A DNA stretch of 64,000 bases, from contig JBBJOI010000014.1 of assembly GCA_037721555.1 (NCBI GenBank), positions 1-64,000 on the forward strand. Reading direction: 5' to 3'. The notes beneath the pieces are model-generated. The model saw only the letters and a list, made by a program, of their open reading frames with translations. It was not told the DNA's origin and made no database searches. The translations under genes and the position numbers were made by a program. This document shows positions 16,779-26,352 of this stretch, piece after piece (position 1 is the stretch's first letter; every line of letters begins with the position of its first letter). Source of the DNA: Gaiellasilicea sp037721555 (GTDB lineage Bacteria; Actinomycetota; Thermoleophilia; Gaiellales; Gaiellaceae).

Positions 16779-18731
16779 TCAGTTCTCGTGATCGCGGAAA
16801 CCCATGGTCAGCGCCCGCAGCACGAGCACGACGCTGACGAGCAGGAGGTTGTAACCCAGCAGTTGGAACAGGCTCATTGCCGAGGTGACGTCGGGTCCGC
16901 CGTTGGCGTTGAGCAGGAGCACGGCCATGATGCCGGTTGCGGCGCCGAGGAAGGCGGTCACGGCCCGTTGGAGCATTGAGCGAACGAACTGGCGGTCGTC
17001 GGCGTCGGCGAGCATTCTGACGCGAATGGTCAGCTCCCCGCGTTCTAGGGCAGTGGTGAGTCGGGCGAGGCGGCGTGGGAGTGGGCGCAGGAGCGGTAGG
17101 AGGGAGATCAGCTCTTCGGTTGCCGCCCGTGCGGACATCGAGCCCATCTGATCTCGGAGTAGGGACACGGCGTATGCGCGGGACTCCTCGACGATGTCGA
17201 AGCCGGGATCGAGGTGCATGAGCGTTCCTTCCAGGGTGGCCAGGCAGCGGAACACCGCGGCCACCTCCGGTGGGACGGAGAGTCCGTGTTCGGGGACAAG
17301 ACGAAACAGGTCGGCAAACAGCTCGGCGTCACTACCGGTCGATGGACCCAGGTGGTGGGCCATGAAGCGCCCGAGGGCACGTTCGAGCGGCTGTACGTCT
17401 ACGTCTGCGGAGGGAACCAGGATCTCTATCAGGGCGTCTCGTGCCGCAGCGGGGTCCTCGCGATCGAGGGCAACGAAGAGCTGCCGGAGCGCCGATCGCA
17501 TGGTTGGGTCGAGGCGACCAACCGATCCGAAGTCGAGCAGCCCGATCCGGCCGTCGTGCAGCAGCAGGACGTTCCCGGGATGAGGATCGGCGTGGAAAAC
17601 CCCGTCGAGCATGATCTGCGTCAAGACGAAGTGCAGCAGTGCCCGCGCGAGGGGGGCCTGGTCGACGCTGTGCTCGTCGAGCAACAGTGCCGTACCGATC
17701 GAGGTGCCCTCCAGGCGTTCCATCACCAGCACTCGTCGGGTGCACAGACAAGCATTGGGCACCGGTACCCTCACCGCCACCGCCGTTTCGTCGTAGCGAC
17801 GAGCCGAGCTCTGGGCGACGGCAACCATGTTGCGAGCTTCGATGCGGAAGTCCAGCTCCTCGCCGATAGCGGTGGCGAAGCCGTTGGCCAGCTCGACTGC
17901 CCCCAGGTTACGAGCCCAGCGGCTGCGAGCTTCCAAGAAGCGGGCAATCCGGCTGAGGATGTCGACGTCACGCGCGATGAGCGGCCCGATGTTGGGCCTT
18001 TGGACCTTGACCACGACGGCTTCGCCCGAAGGAAGGGTCGCGGCGTGGACCTGAGCGATGGAAGCGGCCGCGATGGGTTGGGGGTCGACGTGGGCGAAGG
18101 CCGCCGCTGGCCCGAACTCTTCGTGCAGCGTACGTTCGACCTCTTCCCACGCCACGGGCGGGGCTCGGTCCGTCAACGTGCCCAGCTCGTCGGTGTACTC
18201 CGGCGGGAGCAGGTCACGCCGGGTCGACAGGAGCTGACCGAGCTTGATAAAGGTGACGCCGCCTTCCTCCAGTGCCAAACGTAGCGAGCGGGCCAGAGCC
18301 CGTCGCTCGGCGTCGTCGTTCGACGCGCGCCGACGCCGGCGGCTCGACAGCAGACCGTGGCGCAGCGTGATGGCGAAGATCTCGGCGTAGCGCCGGCTCC
18401 GGCCCAGCTTCCTGCGCCACGCCCGCCTCAAGTTCACGACCCGCAGTCCGGATCCGCTGGGGACGACCACTTCGGCGGCGGCGAGAAACGCCATCGCCCC
18501 GACCACCGCCAGTCCGATCTGAACGGTCACCAGGGCCGAGGTGATGGGTTCGTTACCTGTCTGGAGCGACACCCCGGCGGCGAACCACACCACGTTTCCG
18601 ACAATCGCAGCGATGACCGCCCGTACCAGACCGATCTGCAGGCCGAGCAGGCGCCGGGGCACCAACACCAGGAATGCCACGAACGGGACGCCGGTGACAA
18701 GGATGAGCAGAGCCGTGAGGAAGGGGTTCAT
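16779..18731 (-). CDS. ABC1/AarF/UbiB-family atypical kinase, membrane-anchored
   Basis: About 650 aa. Three to four N-terminal membrane helices (from MNPFLTALLILVTGVPFVAF) precede the ABC1 kinase-like domain. The characteristic KxGQ box (TFIKLGQLLSTRRDLLP), the Ala-rich loop (PIAAASIAQVHAATL), VVVKVQRP and the GVFHADPHPGNVLLL/LLDFGSVG catalytic and metal motifs are all intact. Two more helices end the protein (GIMAVLLLNANGG, LLLVSVVLVLRAL). Family members act in ubiquinone or other isoprenoid-lipid metabolism, as ATPases rather than protein kinases. An in-frame GTG at 18806 is an alternative start. It stands alone. Confidence 0.88.
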   Translation of the reverse strand: MNPFLTALLILVTGVPFVAFLVLVPRRLLGLQIGLVRAVIAAIVGNVVWFAAGVSLQTGNEPITSALVTVQIGLAVVGAMAFLAAAEVVVPSGSGLRVVNLRRAWRRKLGRSRRYAEIFAITLRHGLLSSRRRRRASNDDAERRALARSLRLALEEGGVTFIKLGQLLSTRRDLLPPEYTDELGTLTDRAPPVAWEEVERTLHEEFGPAAAFAHVDPQPIAAASIAQVHAATLPSGEAVVVKVQRPNIGPLIARDVDILSRIARFLEARSRWARNLGAVELANGFATAIGEELDFRIEARNMVAVAQSSARRYDETAVAVRVPVPNACLCTRRVLVMERLEGTSIGTALLLDEHSVDQAPLARALLHFVLTQIMLDGVFHADPHPGNVLLLHDGRIGLLDFGSVGRLDPTMRSALRQLFVALDREDPAAARDALIEILVPSADVDVQPLERALGRFMAHHLGPSTGSDAELFADLFRLVPEHGLSVPPEVAAVFRCLATLEGTLMHLDPGFDIVEESRAYAVSLLRDQMGSMSARAATEELISLLPLLRPLPRRLARLTTALERGELTIRVRMLADADDRQFVRSMLQRAVTAFLGAATGIMAVLLLNANGGPDVTSAMSLFQLLGYNLLLVSVVLVLRALTMGFRDHEN

Positions 18732-18941
18732 GAGGCGGTCAACCGTGCCGGGAGCGACAGCACGCACGGCCACGTAGGTATGACCCGCCAATCTCGCGAC
18801 AAGCACAGCCCCCGCCCCCGACGTCAGCCATTGGCCCGACGAGGCGGAGCGGGGGCCAGGCGGAAGTGCAAGCGTCCGCTCTCTCAGGCATCCCGGATGA
18901 GCTCGACTGGGCGGTGGGCGTTGTCATCGTTGTAGCGTCGT

Positions 18942-19486
18942 TCATGCGGCACGGTGCGGTGGCATGATGATGTCGACGGCCAGTTTGAGGGAGGCGTCGA
19001 GTTCTTGGCCGGTTGAACCGCTGTCGAGGTCGGCGTGGCGCAGCTCGCTGATTCCGAGGTACAGGTGCGTAGGCCAGGCGGGCGTGGCGAGTTGCTTCGG
19101 CCTGCCGGTTAGGCCGAGATCGCTGTAGAGCCCTTCGAGGAGGGCCAGCTTGGGGTACGGGTGACGCGCTCGAGCACGTTCTGGATACGGGGGTCGGAGA
19201 CGGCCGCGAGCACCGCGGGGTAGGCGTTGCCTCAGGCTGCCCCGGCGTATGCACCGGCCGCCAGCGCGGTCAGGCGCTCGCGCGGGTCGGGGATGGATTG
19301 GATGCGGTCGATCGTCTCCGTGGTCGCGAGCTGTTCCCACAGTTCGAGGGTCGCGGCGATCAGCTCGGCGCGGTCGGCGAAGTGCCAGTAGAAGCCCGAT
19401 CTCCCGCTCGACTTCTTCGTCGACGGGCTCGCGACCCGAGCCGGTACCTGACGGCGCGACGGCCGTCGCAAAAGGAGCCGTGGCAT
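18942..19486 (-). pseudogene. Broken TetR-family regulator
   Basis: The N-terminal part reads GFYWHFADRAELIAATLELW, the recognition helix end and following helix of a TetR protein, but the preceding helix-turn-helix is garbled. An in-frame TGA lies at about 19232 (after AGAYAGAA). The frame continues as GNAYPAVLAAVSDPRIQNVL and shifts again near 19160 into YPKLALLEGLYSDLGLTG. It ends in a normal-looking C terminus at 18942. At least two lesions make it non-functional unless the sequence is wrong. It lies just left of repeat copy 4. Confidence 0.65.
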
Positions 19487-19790
19487 GGCTCGGGCCTCCT
19501 GTGCGTGCAGGTGGGCGCATTAGCTCGGCCGAGCCGCCGCGCGAGGCAGCTCGTAGTCCGTCGAACCGCGCCTGCCGAGGGCGCTGTCGCGGTCGAACGG
19601 CCGGCGCGGCGGCGCGAGTAGGTGCCAACTTGAGCCGAAGCCGCAGCCCGTGGCCATCGGCGTCCCGTCATGCTCGCGGCTTGCTTTCACACTTGACCTG
19701 TTTTCGGCGGCTTGATTCGTGAAAACTGCCGTTAAGTACAGCCCGGGGCAGCAAACGATGACTTTCGGAGCGAGCGTTCGCGTCTATCTA

Positions 19791-20014
19791 GGCAACTAAA
19801 TATGCTGATTTGCGCGTATTTCGAGGACGGGGGCGACGGGACTCGAACCCGCGACCTCCGGCGTGACAGGCTTGTTCCGGGGAAACGACGATTGGCGACG
19901 ATTGACGCGCAGTCGCTCGATTCATGCGGCGGTTAGGGCCTCGTGGTCTGGTTTACGCAAGCTTGATCGGCTTTGATTTCGAGCGTTTGCTGCCCTTCTG
20001 CTGCCCGAGAACCG
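19791..20014 (-). repeat. attachment-like repeat, copy 4 (tRNA-Asp 3' half 19828-19871)
   Basis: A type-A unit with the same blocks as copy 3: GGCAACTAAA, the tRNA-Asp 3' half on the minus strand, the double GACGATTGRC repeat, and CGTTTGCTGCCC...CTGCCCGAGAACCGT. The right edge (GAGAACCGT) is also shared with copy 5. A GCAGCAAACGATGA segment at about 19749 is the inverted complement of ATCGTTTGCTGC and may be the remnant of another copy's end. The rest of 19487-20092 is non-coding. Confidence 0.85.
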
Positions 20015-20092
20015 TTAACCCGGGGCATCCGCGCGCCCGGGGAGTGAGGGTCGTGCGGTTTGCAACTCCGGCGGGGCGCATGTGGGCGAGAT

Positions 20093-20755
20093 TTAGGTTC
20101 CTCTCGCAGCGGCGTCGTCGCGCGCGAGCGGACGCCCGTCGGCCGGAGTGCCGATCCCGTCGAGCACTTGATGTGCGAGTCGCTCCGTGAAGCCGGCATC
20201 CAGCGGCTCCCCGCTCAAGAGCAGGCGGTAGATGACCGCTCCGTGGAGCGCGTCGATGGCGAGCTCGATGTCGGCGTCCGCCCGGATCTCGCCGCGTTGG
20301 CGGCCTCGCGCGAGCGCCTCGAGCATGGCCCGTCGGCGTGCCGGCACGACATCGCGGTGGAACCGCTCGGCCAGGTCGGGATCGTGTTGCAGGTCGGCGA
20401 TGAGCCCGGCGACCACCCGACCTCCGATCGGCTCGACGAGCACGGCGACGAGCCAGTCGAGCAGCTCCCGGACGTCCTCCTGCGCGGGCCCGCCGTCGAG
20501 TCGAGGCTGGAGCACTGCGTCGGAGCCGGCGAGGTAGGCCTCGAGCGCAAGTGCTGCCCTCGAGGGCCACCAGCGATAGATCGTCTGCTTGCCGACTCCC
20601 GCCCTTGCCGCCACTCCTTCGATCGTCAGCTCCCGGTACCCCACCTCGACGAGGAGTTCCTGGGTCGCGACGATGATCGCTTGATGAGAGCGCTCGCTGC
20701 GGCGACGCCCGCGCTCCCGAGGCGGTTCGACCTGGTGAGGAGTAACGTCCGCCAT
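20093..20755 (-). CDS. TetR/AcrR-family repressor
   Basis: 220 aa. The HTH is LTIEGVAARAGVGKQTIYRW followed by WPSRAALALEAYL. An all-helical C terminus resembles the TetR_C_11-type dimer domain. It diverges from the flavoprotein pair across 84 bp that hold two identical-core operator copies, so it very likely represses both itself and the redox operon. The start ATG at 20755 fits the family N terminus. Effector unknown. Confidence 0.88.
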   Translation of the reverse strand: MADVTPHQVEPPRERGRRRSERSHQAIIVATQELLVEVGYRELTIEGVAARAGVGKQTIYRWWPSRAALALEAYLAGSDAVLQPRLDGGPAQEDVRELLDWLVAVLVEPIGGRVVAGLIADLQHDPDLAERFHRDVVPARRRAMLEALARGRQRGEIRADADIELAIDALHGAVIYRLLLSGEPLDAGFTERLAHQVLDGIGTPADGRPLARDDAAARGT

Positions 20756-20778
20756 CGAGAGAGGTTATCACCTAGACA

Positions 20779-20824
20779 AGACGTCTCGTCTCATGGTAAG
20801 TTGACAGCACGAGACGTATCGTCT
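20779..20824. promoter_or_regulatory. Twin TetR operators over a promoter
   Basis: Two 13-bp sites AGACGTCTCGTCT (20779-20791) and AGACGTATCGTCT (20812-20824) share the inverted core AGACG-N3-CGTCT, spaced 33 bp apart. A TTGACA -35-like hexamer at 20801-20806 lies between them, so a repressor on both sites would block the promoter of the plus-strand redox operon. Confidence 0.75.
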
Positions 20825-20839
20825 AGGAACGGGGAAGAG

Positions 20840-22369
20840 GTGTCCACCGGAACGACCAAGACGCTCGGGAAGCTTGCTCCGCTTCGCGGCCCGCTCGTGC
20901 TCACCGCGCTCTGCACGGCGCCGCTCCTTCTCTGGGCGCGCTCCGCGCCCCTCGAGGCTCGCTTCAGCGGCTCCTTCGCAAGCCTGACGAGCGTCGCGGT
21001 CCTCTGCGCGTTCGCCGGCACGGCCGCGTTCGCGCTCAACCTCCTGCTCGGCGCACGCCTGCGGGTCGTCGAGACGCTCTTCGGCGGCCTCGACAGCATG
21101 TACAAGGCCCATCGAGTCTTGGGGCAGGTCGCCTTCACGCTGCTGCTCGGCCATGTCGTCTTCGTCCTCGCCGGGCGCGCGACCATCTCCACCGGCACCG
21201 CCGTCGAGCTCCTCGGGCCGGGTGCGGGATGGACGGTCTTCGCCGGGGTGCTCGCCTTCGGGGCGATGGCCGTGTCGATCCTGACCACCCTGTTCGTGCG
21301 GCTGGGACACGAGGTCTTCGTCTACGTCCAGCGCACGTTCGGGTTCATCTTCCTCGCGGCGTCCTACCACGTGTTCACGACGTCCGGGGCGAAAGCCCAA
21401 TCGGTTGCCTTGAACCGTTACATGGCGGTGCTGGCGACCCTCGGCGTCGTCGCGTTCGCCTATCGCTCCCTGTTCGGCAACGTGCTCGTCCGTCGTCGTC
21501 GATATCGGATCACGGCCGTGAACCGGCTCGACGAGTTCGTCACCGAGATCGTGATGGAACCTCTCGGCCGGCCGCTCACCTTCACACCGGGCCAGTTCGT
21601 CTTCGTCAGCTTCCGCTCACTTGCCCTCAGCGCAGAGCTGCATCCGTGGGAGGTGTCGGTGGAGCGCCAGGTCTTCTCGTTTCGAGCCGGGGAGGTCGGC
21701 AACCAGTTCCACCCCTTCTCGATCACCGCGTCGCCGGGCGAGCCGACCCTGAGGGTCACCGTCAAGGCGATCGGCGACTACACGCGCGCCCTGCGCAGGC
21801 TCGAGCCGGATGCGGAGGCGGTCGTCGAGGGCCCCTACGGCTCCTTCTCGCATTGGAACGTGCCGAGCGGCCGGCAAGTCTGGCTGGCTGGAGGGATCGG
21901 CGTCACGCCGTTCCTCAGCATGGCCCGCAGCCTCGGCGACCGCAGCGGGCAGTCCATCGACTTCTACTACTGCGTCGAGCACGACGAGGAGGCGCACTTC
22001 CTCGACGAGCTCCAGGCGATTGCGAGCCGCCGCGAAGACTTTCGCGTCACCGTCGTTGCGAGAGACCGGGAGGGCTTCCTCACCGCGGAGCGCCTCGCGA
22101 ACGAGCACGCGGACCTCGTCTCCGCGCACGTGCTGATCTGCGGGCCGCCCGCCATGATCGACAACCTGCGGGCCCAGCTCACGACCCACGGGGTGCCAGA
22201 CCGACAGATCCATGCGGAGGAGTTCGGGTTCGCGAAGCTCGGCCGGACGGGATCGACCACCGCTTCCCCACGCAGGGCCCCGGTGCCGCTGACCGCTCTC
22301 GTCGGGGCGCTCTCAGCCGCGGTCGCCCTGATCGCGATCGGCCTCCTCGTCGCGGGCTACGCGACATGA
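20840..22369 (+). CDS. Ferric-reductase-like membrane flavocytochrome with FAD/NAD(P) domain
   Basis: About 509 aa. GGGGAAGAGG sits at the GTG start. The N-terminal half has about six membrane helices with His residues placed for haem b (GHVVFVLAGRA, ASYHVFTT), as in ferric reductase/NOX transmembrane domains. The C-terminal half is a ferredoxin-NADP reductase fold: the FAD site GNQFHPFSITASPGE, a GPYG turn (VEGPYGSFSH), a nucleotide site WLAGGIGVTPFLSMARSLG, and the CGPPAMIDNL ending. A last membrane helix closes the protein. It would move electrons from NAD(P)H through FAD to haem. The next gene overlaps its stop by 4 nt (ATGA), so the two are translationally coupled. Confidence 0.85.
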   Translation: MSTGTTKTLGKLAPLRGPLVLTALCTAPLLLWARSAPLEARFSGSFASLTSVAVLCAFAGTAAFALNLLLGARLRVVETLFGGLDSMYKAHRVLGQVAFTLLLGHVVFVLAGRATISTGTAVELLGPGAGWTVFAGVLAFGAMAVSILTTLFVRLGHEVFVYVQRTFGFIFLAASYHVFTTSGAKAQSVALNRYMAVLATLGVVAFAYRSLFGNVLVRRRRYRITAVNRLDEFVTEIVMEPLGRPLTFTPGQFVFVSFRSLALSAELHPWEVSVERQVFSFRAGEVGNQFHPFSITASPGEPTLRVTVKAIGDYTRALRRLEPDAEAVVEGPYGSFSHWNVPSGRQVWLAGGIGVTPFLSMARSLGDRSGQSIDFYYCVEHDEEAHFLDELQAIASRREDFRVTVVARDREGFLTAERLANEHADLVSAHVLICGPPAMIDNLRAQLTTHGVPDRQIHAEEFGFAKLGRTGSTTASPRRAPVPLTALVGALSAAVALIAIGLLVAGYAT

Positions 22370-24096
22370 ACGAGCATCGCACGTCCACGAGCGTTCTCGT
22401 CGTCGGCACCGGCGCGGCGGGCCTGCGGGCCGCGATCGAGCTGGCGGAGAGCGGTGTGCAGGTGTTGTGCGTGGGCAAGCGCCGGCGCGACGACGCGCAC
22501 ACCGTGCTCGCTTCCGGCGGGATCAACGCCGCCCTCGCGACGATGGATCCCGAGGACAGCTGGCAGCAGCACGCCGCGGACACGCTCCGCGAGTCCTACT
22601 GGCTGGCCGACCCGCGCACGGTGGAGCTGCTCTGCCGCATGGCGCCGGCCGCGATCGAGGACCTCGTGCGCTACGGCGCGGAGCTCGCCCGTGAGGACGA
22701 CGGGCGGCTCACGCAGCGCTACTTCGGTGCGCACCGCTTCAGGCGAACCTGTTTCGCCGGCGACTACACCGGCCGGGAGATCCAGCGGACGCTGGTCGCT
22801 CGCGCCACCGAGGTGGGTGTCGCCATGCGCGACGACGTCTACATCACCCGCCTGCTCGTGCACGAAGGCCGCGTCTTCGGCGCCTACGGCTTCGATATCG
22901 AGGACGGGCGCCGCTGGGTGATCCTCGCCGACGCGGTCGTCCTCGCCGCGGGAGGCCACACCCGGATCTGGCGCCGCTCGTCCTCCCGGCGGGACGAGAA
23001 CACCGGCGATGCGATGCGACTTGCCGCCGAGGCGGGCTGCAGGTTGCGCGACATGGAGCTCGTCCAGTTCCACCCGACCGGGATGGTCTTCCCCGAGGAA
23101 TCGGCAGGAACGCTGGTCACCGAGGCGGTGCGGGGCGAAGGCGGAATCCTCCGCAACGCGGCGGGCGAGCGCTTCATGGAGCGCTACGACCCCGAACGGC
23201 TAGAGCTCTCCACGCGCGACCGCGTCGCCCTCGCCAACTACACGGAGATCGCCGAGGGTCGCGGCAGCGAACACGGCGGCGTGCTCCTCGACATCTCCCA
23301 CGTCGACCGCGAGCTGGTGCTACGGCGGCTGCCGCGCATGTACCGGCAGCTCCTCGACCTGGCCATGCTCGACATCACCAGCACGCCGATCGAGGTCGCC
23401 CCGACCGCGCACTACTCGATGGGCGGCGTCTGGGTCGACCCGAAGACGCACGCAACCGATGTCGAAGGGCTCTACGCAGTCGGTGAGTGCGCCACCGGGG
23501 TGCACGGCGCCAACCGGCTCGGCGGCAACTCGCTGGCCGAGTGCATCGTCTTCGGGCGGATCGTGGGTGCCGAGGCGGCCCGCTGGTCGGCGGAGCTCGA
23601 CCTGCAGGTGCGCGACCGTGCCGCGATCGCCGGCGCGCGCGAGGAGGTCGACGAGCTGCTCGCCCGCCGCGGCGAGGAGTTCGCCCGCCCGCTGCAGCGG
23701 GCGGTCCGCGACCTCATGTCCGAGTGCGGCGGAGTGATCCGGTCCGAGACCGGCCTCCGCGAGGGGCTGGCTCGCCTCGGCGAGGTCGCTACACGAGCGC
23801 AGGACATGGAAGTGCGGCCCGACATCGCCGGCTACGACGACCTCGCCCACGCCTTCGACTTGCAGGGCTCGCTCCTCGCCGCCCGCGCAACGCTCGCCTG
23901 TGCGCTGGAACGACGCGAAACCCGAGGGGCGCACAACCGCATCGACTTCCCCGACCAAGACCCCGAGTTCCAGGTGAACCTCGTCTGGGCCGGCGAGGAA
24001 ACCGTGACGCGCGAGCCGATCCCGCAGCCCTCCTCCGAAGTCGCGGCACTGGCCAGCGGGCCGGAGCTCGACGCGGCAGGCCGGCTGCTCGAGTAG
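22366..24096 (+). CDS. Fumarate reductase/succinate dehydrogenase-type flavoprotein subunit
   Basis: 576 aa. FAD binding starts at VLVVGTGAAGLRAAIELAESG. The family's signature blocks are all present: ASGGINAAL, the substrate loop QFHPTGM, RGEGGILRNAAGERFMERY, STRDRVA, the EIAEGRG helix, HYSMGGV, and GVHGANRLGGNSLAE near the flavin. A helical C-terminal domain follows. It lacks a twin-Arg signal, so it is cytoplasmic. L-aspartate oxidase is a close relative and cannot be excluded. Being ATGA-coupled to a haem/FAD membrane reductase, with no iron-sulfur subunit nearby, suggests that the membrane protein serves as its electron partner. Confidence 0.85.
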   Translation: MNEHRTSTSVLVVGTGAAGLRAAIELAESGVQVLCVGKRRRDDAHTVLASGGINAALATMDPEDSWQQHAADTLRESYWLADPRTVELLCRMAPAAIEDLVRYGAELAREDDGRLTQRYFGAHRFRRTCFAGDYTGREIQRTLVARATEVGVAMRDDVYITRLLVHEGRVFGAYGFDIEDGRRWVILADAVVLAAGGHTRIWRRSSSRRDENTGDAMRLAAEAGCRLRDMELVQFHPTGMVFPEESAGTLVTEAVRGEGGILRNAAGERFMERYDPERLELSTRDRVALANYTEIAEGRGSEHGGVLLDISHVDRELVLRRLPRMYRQLLDLAMLDITSTPIEVAPTAHYSMGGVWVDPKTHATDVEGLYAVGECATGVHGANRLGGNSLAECIVFGRIVGAEAARWSAELDLQVRDRAAIAGAREEVDELLARRGEEFARPLQRAVRDLMSECGGVIRSETGLREGLARLGEVATRAQDMEVRPDIAGYDDLAHAFDLQGSLLAARATLACALERRETRGAHNRIDFPDQDPEFQVNLVWAGEETVTREPIPQPSSEVAALASGPELDAAGRLLE

Positions 24097-24281
24097 CTGA
24101 GGGCGCGGGGCGCACGGACGATCGTCGCGATAGTTCCGGTAGCCGGGGATTCCCTCGCAGCGCCGTGGCCGGCACCGGAGGAAGGACGAGTGTGACGCAG
24201 CCGACCGCGGTACGCTGAACGCGAGTTCCGGTCGAAGTTGATCGTTTGCTGCCTGGATGTGGATCGAGCCGCGTCTACGCT

Positions 24282-24493
24282 GGCAACATCATACGCCTAT
24301 TTGCAGGGAGTTTAACGGGAGCGACGGGACTCGAACCCGCGACCTCCGGCGTGACAGGCTTGTTCCGCGGATACGACGATTGACGCGCTATCGCTCTATT
24401 GATGCGGCTCTGCGGGGTCTGGCGTCTGGTTTGCGCAGGATTGCTGAGCCTTGATTTCGAGCGTTTGCTGCCCTTCTGCTGCCCGAGAACCGT
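24282..24493 (-). repeat. attachment-like repeat, copy 5 (tRNA-Asp 3' half 24316-24359)
   Basis: A type-A unit: GGCAACATC, ATTTGCAGGGAGTTTAACG, the tRNA-Asp 3' half on the minus strand, a single GACGATTGAC block, CGCTATCGCTCTATTGATGCG, then CGTTTGCTGCCC...CTGCCCGAGAACCGT. A partial ATCGTTTGCTGCC also precedes it at about 24240. The gap 24097-24730 otherwise contains no supported gene. Confidence 0.85.
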
Positions 24494-24730
24494 CAACACT
24501 GGACGTCCGCGAGCAGACGATGACGCTGGCAGTCCAATACTGCGCCAGGATCGGCAAGCGAAAGGTGCGCCACTCGTTTGACGGCCTGAGCCCGTCCGCC
24601 TCGTTCTCGACGCTCGGCGGATTGGTGACGACGTCGAGCGAGGCGGCAATCGTGAGCGCGCTCCTCGCCGCCGAGGCGATGACCGGCCGGGACGGTGTGA
24701 CGGCGCGCGCGTTCGAGCCCGAGCTGCTCG

Positions 24731-26263
24731 TCAGCGCGTTGCGGAGATAGGCCCGACGGATCGCACGAACTGCTTGATCGCCCGGACGAGCGCCGCGTCG
24801 GGGTCTCGCACAACCTCGCCGTGGTGGGAACCAACGGCGACATGCACGGTCGCATGACGGGCGGCCGCGACCTGGGCTCGGATCGCGGCGTCGGGCAGGT
24901 ACGGGAGCCCAGCGATCCACGGCTCCGACGCCTGGACGACGAGGACCGGGCACGTCAGCCGCCGAAGCGCGCCGAGGCTGTCCGCCTCGGTCACGGACTC
25001 CCATTCGGCCTCGAGGGCCTGCCGCAGCCCGCGCATGCGGTAACTGCCGTCCGAACCCGGTGCGAGCGCATAGCGCGCGCTGCGGTCGATCCACCGTTCG
25101 ACGTCGGTCTGTGGTTCGCGACCGTCGAGCTGCCAGCGCTCCAGGTATTCCTGAAAGCCTGCGTACCGGCAATCGAGCCCCGGGCCGAGGGCGCCGATCG
25201 CCTGGGCGGCGGCGTTCTCCGTGAAGGCTCGATCGCCGACGACCGCGTCGAGCAGGATCACGCCCGCCGCAGAGACGGCTTCGGCCGCAATTGTCGCGAT
25301 TGCGCCGCCGACCGAGTGGCCGAGCAGCACCGGTTGCTCGAGCTCGAGCGCCTCGGCGAGCTGGCGCAGATCGGAGACGTGGTCCGCGACGGCGTATCCC
25401 CGCGGCGGCTTGTCGGAGAAGCCGTGGCCGCGGAGGTCGACGGCGATCACGCGCACGTCCGGCGCGAGCCGTTCTCCGAGCGCGGTCAAGACGTAGGCGT
25501 TGCCCGCGGAACCGTGGATTGCGAGCACGGGCGGGTCGGCGCCCGGCCACTCGACGACGTGCATCGAGATGTCCCGGAGCGGGATCAGATCCTCGAGCGG
25601 GAGCGGCCGGCCGTCCGGCGGACCCGACTCGTAGCGCGCGGCGACCGACGAACGCGGCCGAGCATGCAGCTCGGTGCGCACGATCCGCTGATAGCGGTCG
25701 TAGGCGTGACGCGCCTCGTCCTCCCTGCCCGCGGCCTCGTATGCCTGCACGAGCAGCACGTGCCCGTCCTCGAAGTAGGGATCGCTGCGAATCAGGCACT
25801 CGAGCGGCGCGATCGCGGCGGCGGGCGAGCGGCGCGCGAGCTTGACCGTCCCCTGCCGGAGCCGCTGGCGGGCGCGGTCGTCTTCCACGTAGAGCCAGTT
25901 GTGGAAATCGGCCGACGCGTTCACGGAGAGACCAGCGCAGAGGTCGCCGCGGTAGACGGAGAGGTCGCCGTCGTCGAGCGCGCGGACGTCCGTCGGGACG
26001 TCGAGCTCGACGGTGTCGCGGCCGGCGCGAATCCGGCTGCGGAGCGAGTCCGGCAGGCGGGCGCGAAGGTGGCTCAGGTGCCAGCGCAGGCTGTCGCGCG
26101 GATCGGCGGCGTCCGGAAAGAGAAGCTCGGCGAGCTCCCCACGAGGCAGGGGCCCGTCGCGCAACGCCAGATACGCGAGCAGCGCGAACGCCTTCGGGCG
26201 GAGCCGGAGCGGCTCGAGGCGTCCGTCCCGCAGCACCGCGGGCGGGCCGAGCAGGCACAGCAT
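24731..26263 (-). CDS. BTAD/SARP-type regulator fused to an alpha/beta hydrolase
   Basis: About 510 aa. Residues 1-90 are an OmpR-like winged helix of the SARP type (LRLRPKAFALLAYLALRDG, DSLRWHLSHLRARLP). Residues 95-240 are the bacterial transcriptional activation domain, a TPR-like helical bundle. The C-terminal half is an intact alpha/beta hydrolase: oxyanion loop IHGSAGN, VDLRGHGFSDKP, nucleophile elbow LLGHSVGGA, and the catalytic His in VGSHHGEVV. The ATG at 26263 has GAGGAGG upstream. A DNA-binding regulator with its own hydrolase suggests direct sensing or turnover of an ester-like signal, which is inference. It diverges from a secreted protein gene across 89 bp. Confidence 0.85.
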   Translation of the reverse strand: MLCLLGPPAVLRDGRLEPLRLRPKAFALLAYLALRDGPLPRGELAELLFPDAADPRDSLRWHLSHLRARLPDSLRSRIRAGRDTVELDVPTDVRALDDGDLSVYRGDLCAGLSVNASADFHNWLYVEDDRARQRLRQGTVKLARRSPAAAIAPLECLIRSDPYFEDGHVLLVQAYEAAGREDEARHAYDRYQRIVRTELHARPRSSVAARYESGPPDGRPLPLEDLIPLRDISMHVVEWPGADPPVLAIHGSAGNAYVLTALGERLAPDVRVIAVDLRGHGFSDKPPRGYAVADHVSDLRQLAEALELEQPVLLGHSVGGAIATIAAEAVSAAGVILLDAVVGDRAFTENAAAQAIGALGPGLDCRYAGFQEYLERWQLDGREPQTDVERWIDRSARYALAPGSDGSYRMRGLRQALEAEWESVTEADSLGALRRLTCPVLVVQASEPWIAGLPYLPDAAIRAQVAAARHATVHVAVGSHHGEVVRDPDAALVRAIKQFVRSVGPISATR

Positions 26264-26352
26264 CGGCGCCCCCTCCTCGACCGTGTGCGTCGTCGTGTGC
26301 GCCGGGGTGGCAGCTCTATCGTGATGCAAATCGACCGCGGAGGTCCTTTCTC

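Noticed and set aside
24396..26258. Antisense-frame 620-codon ORF overlapping the BTAD-hydrolase gene
   Set aside because: Same strand but a different frame; Arg/Ala/Pro-rich without domains, while the chosen frame has intact BTAD and hydrolase motifs.
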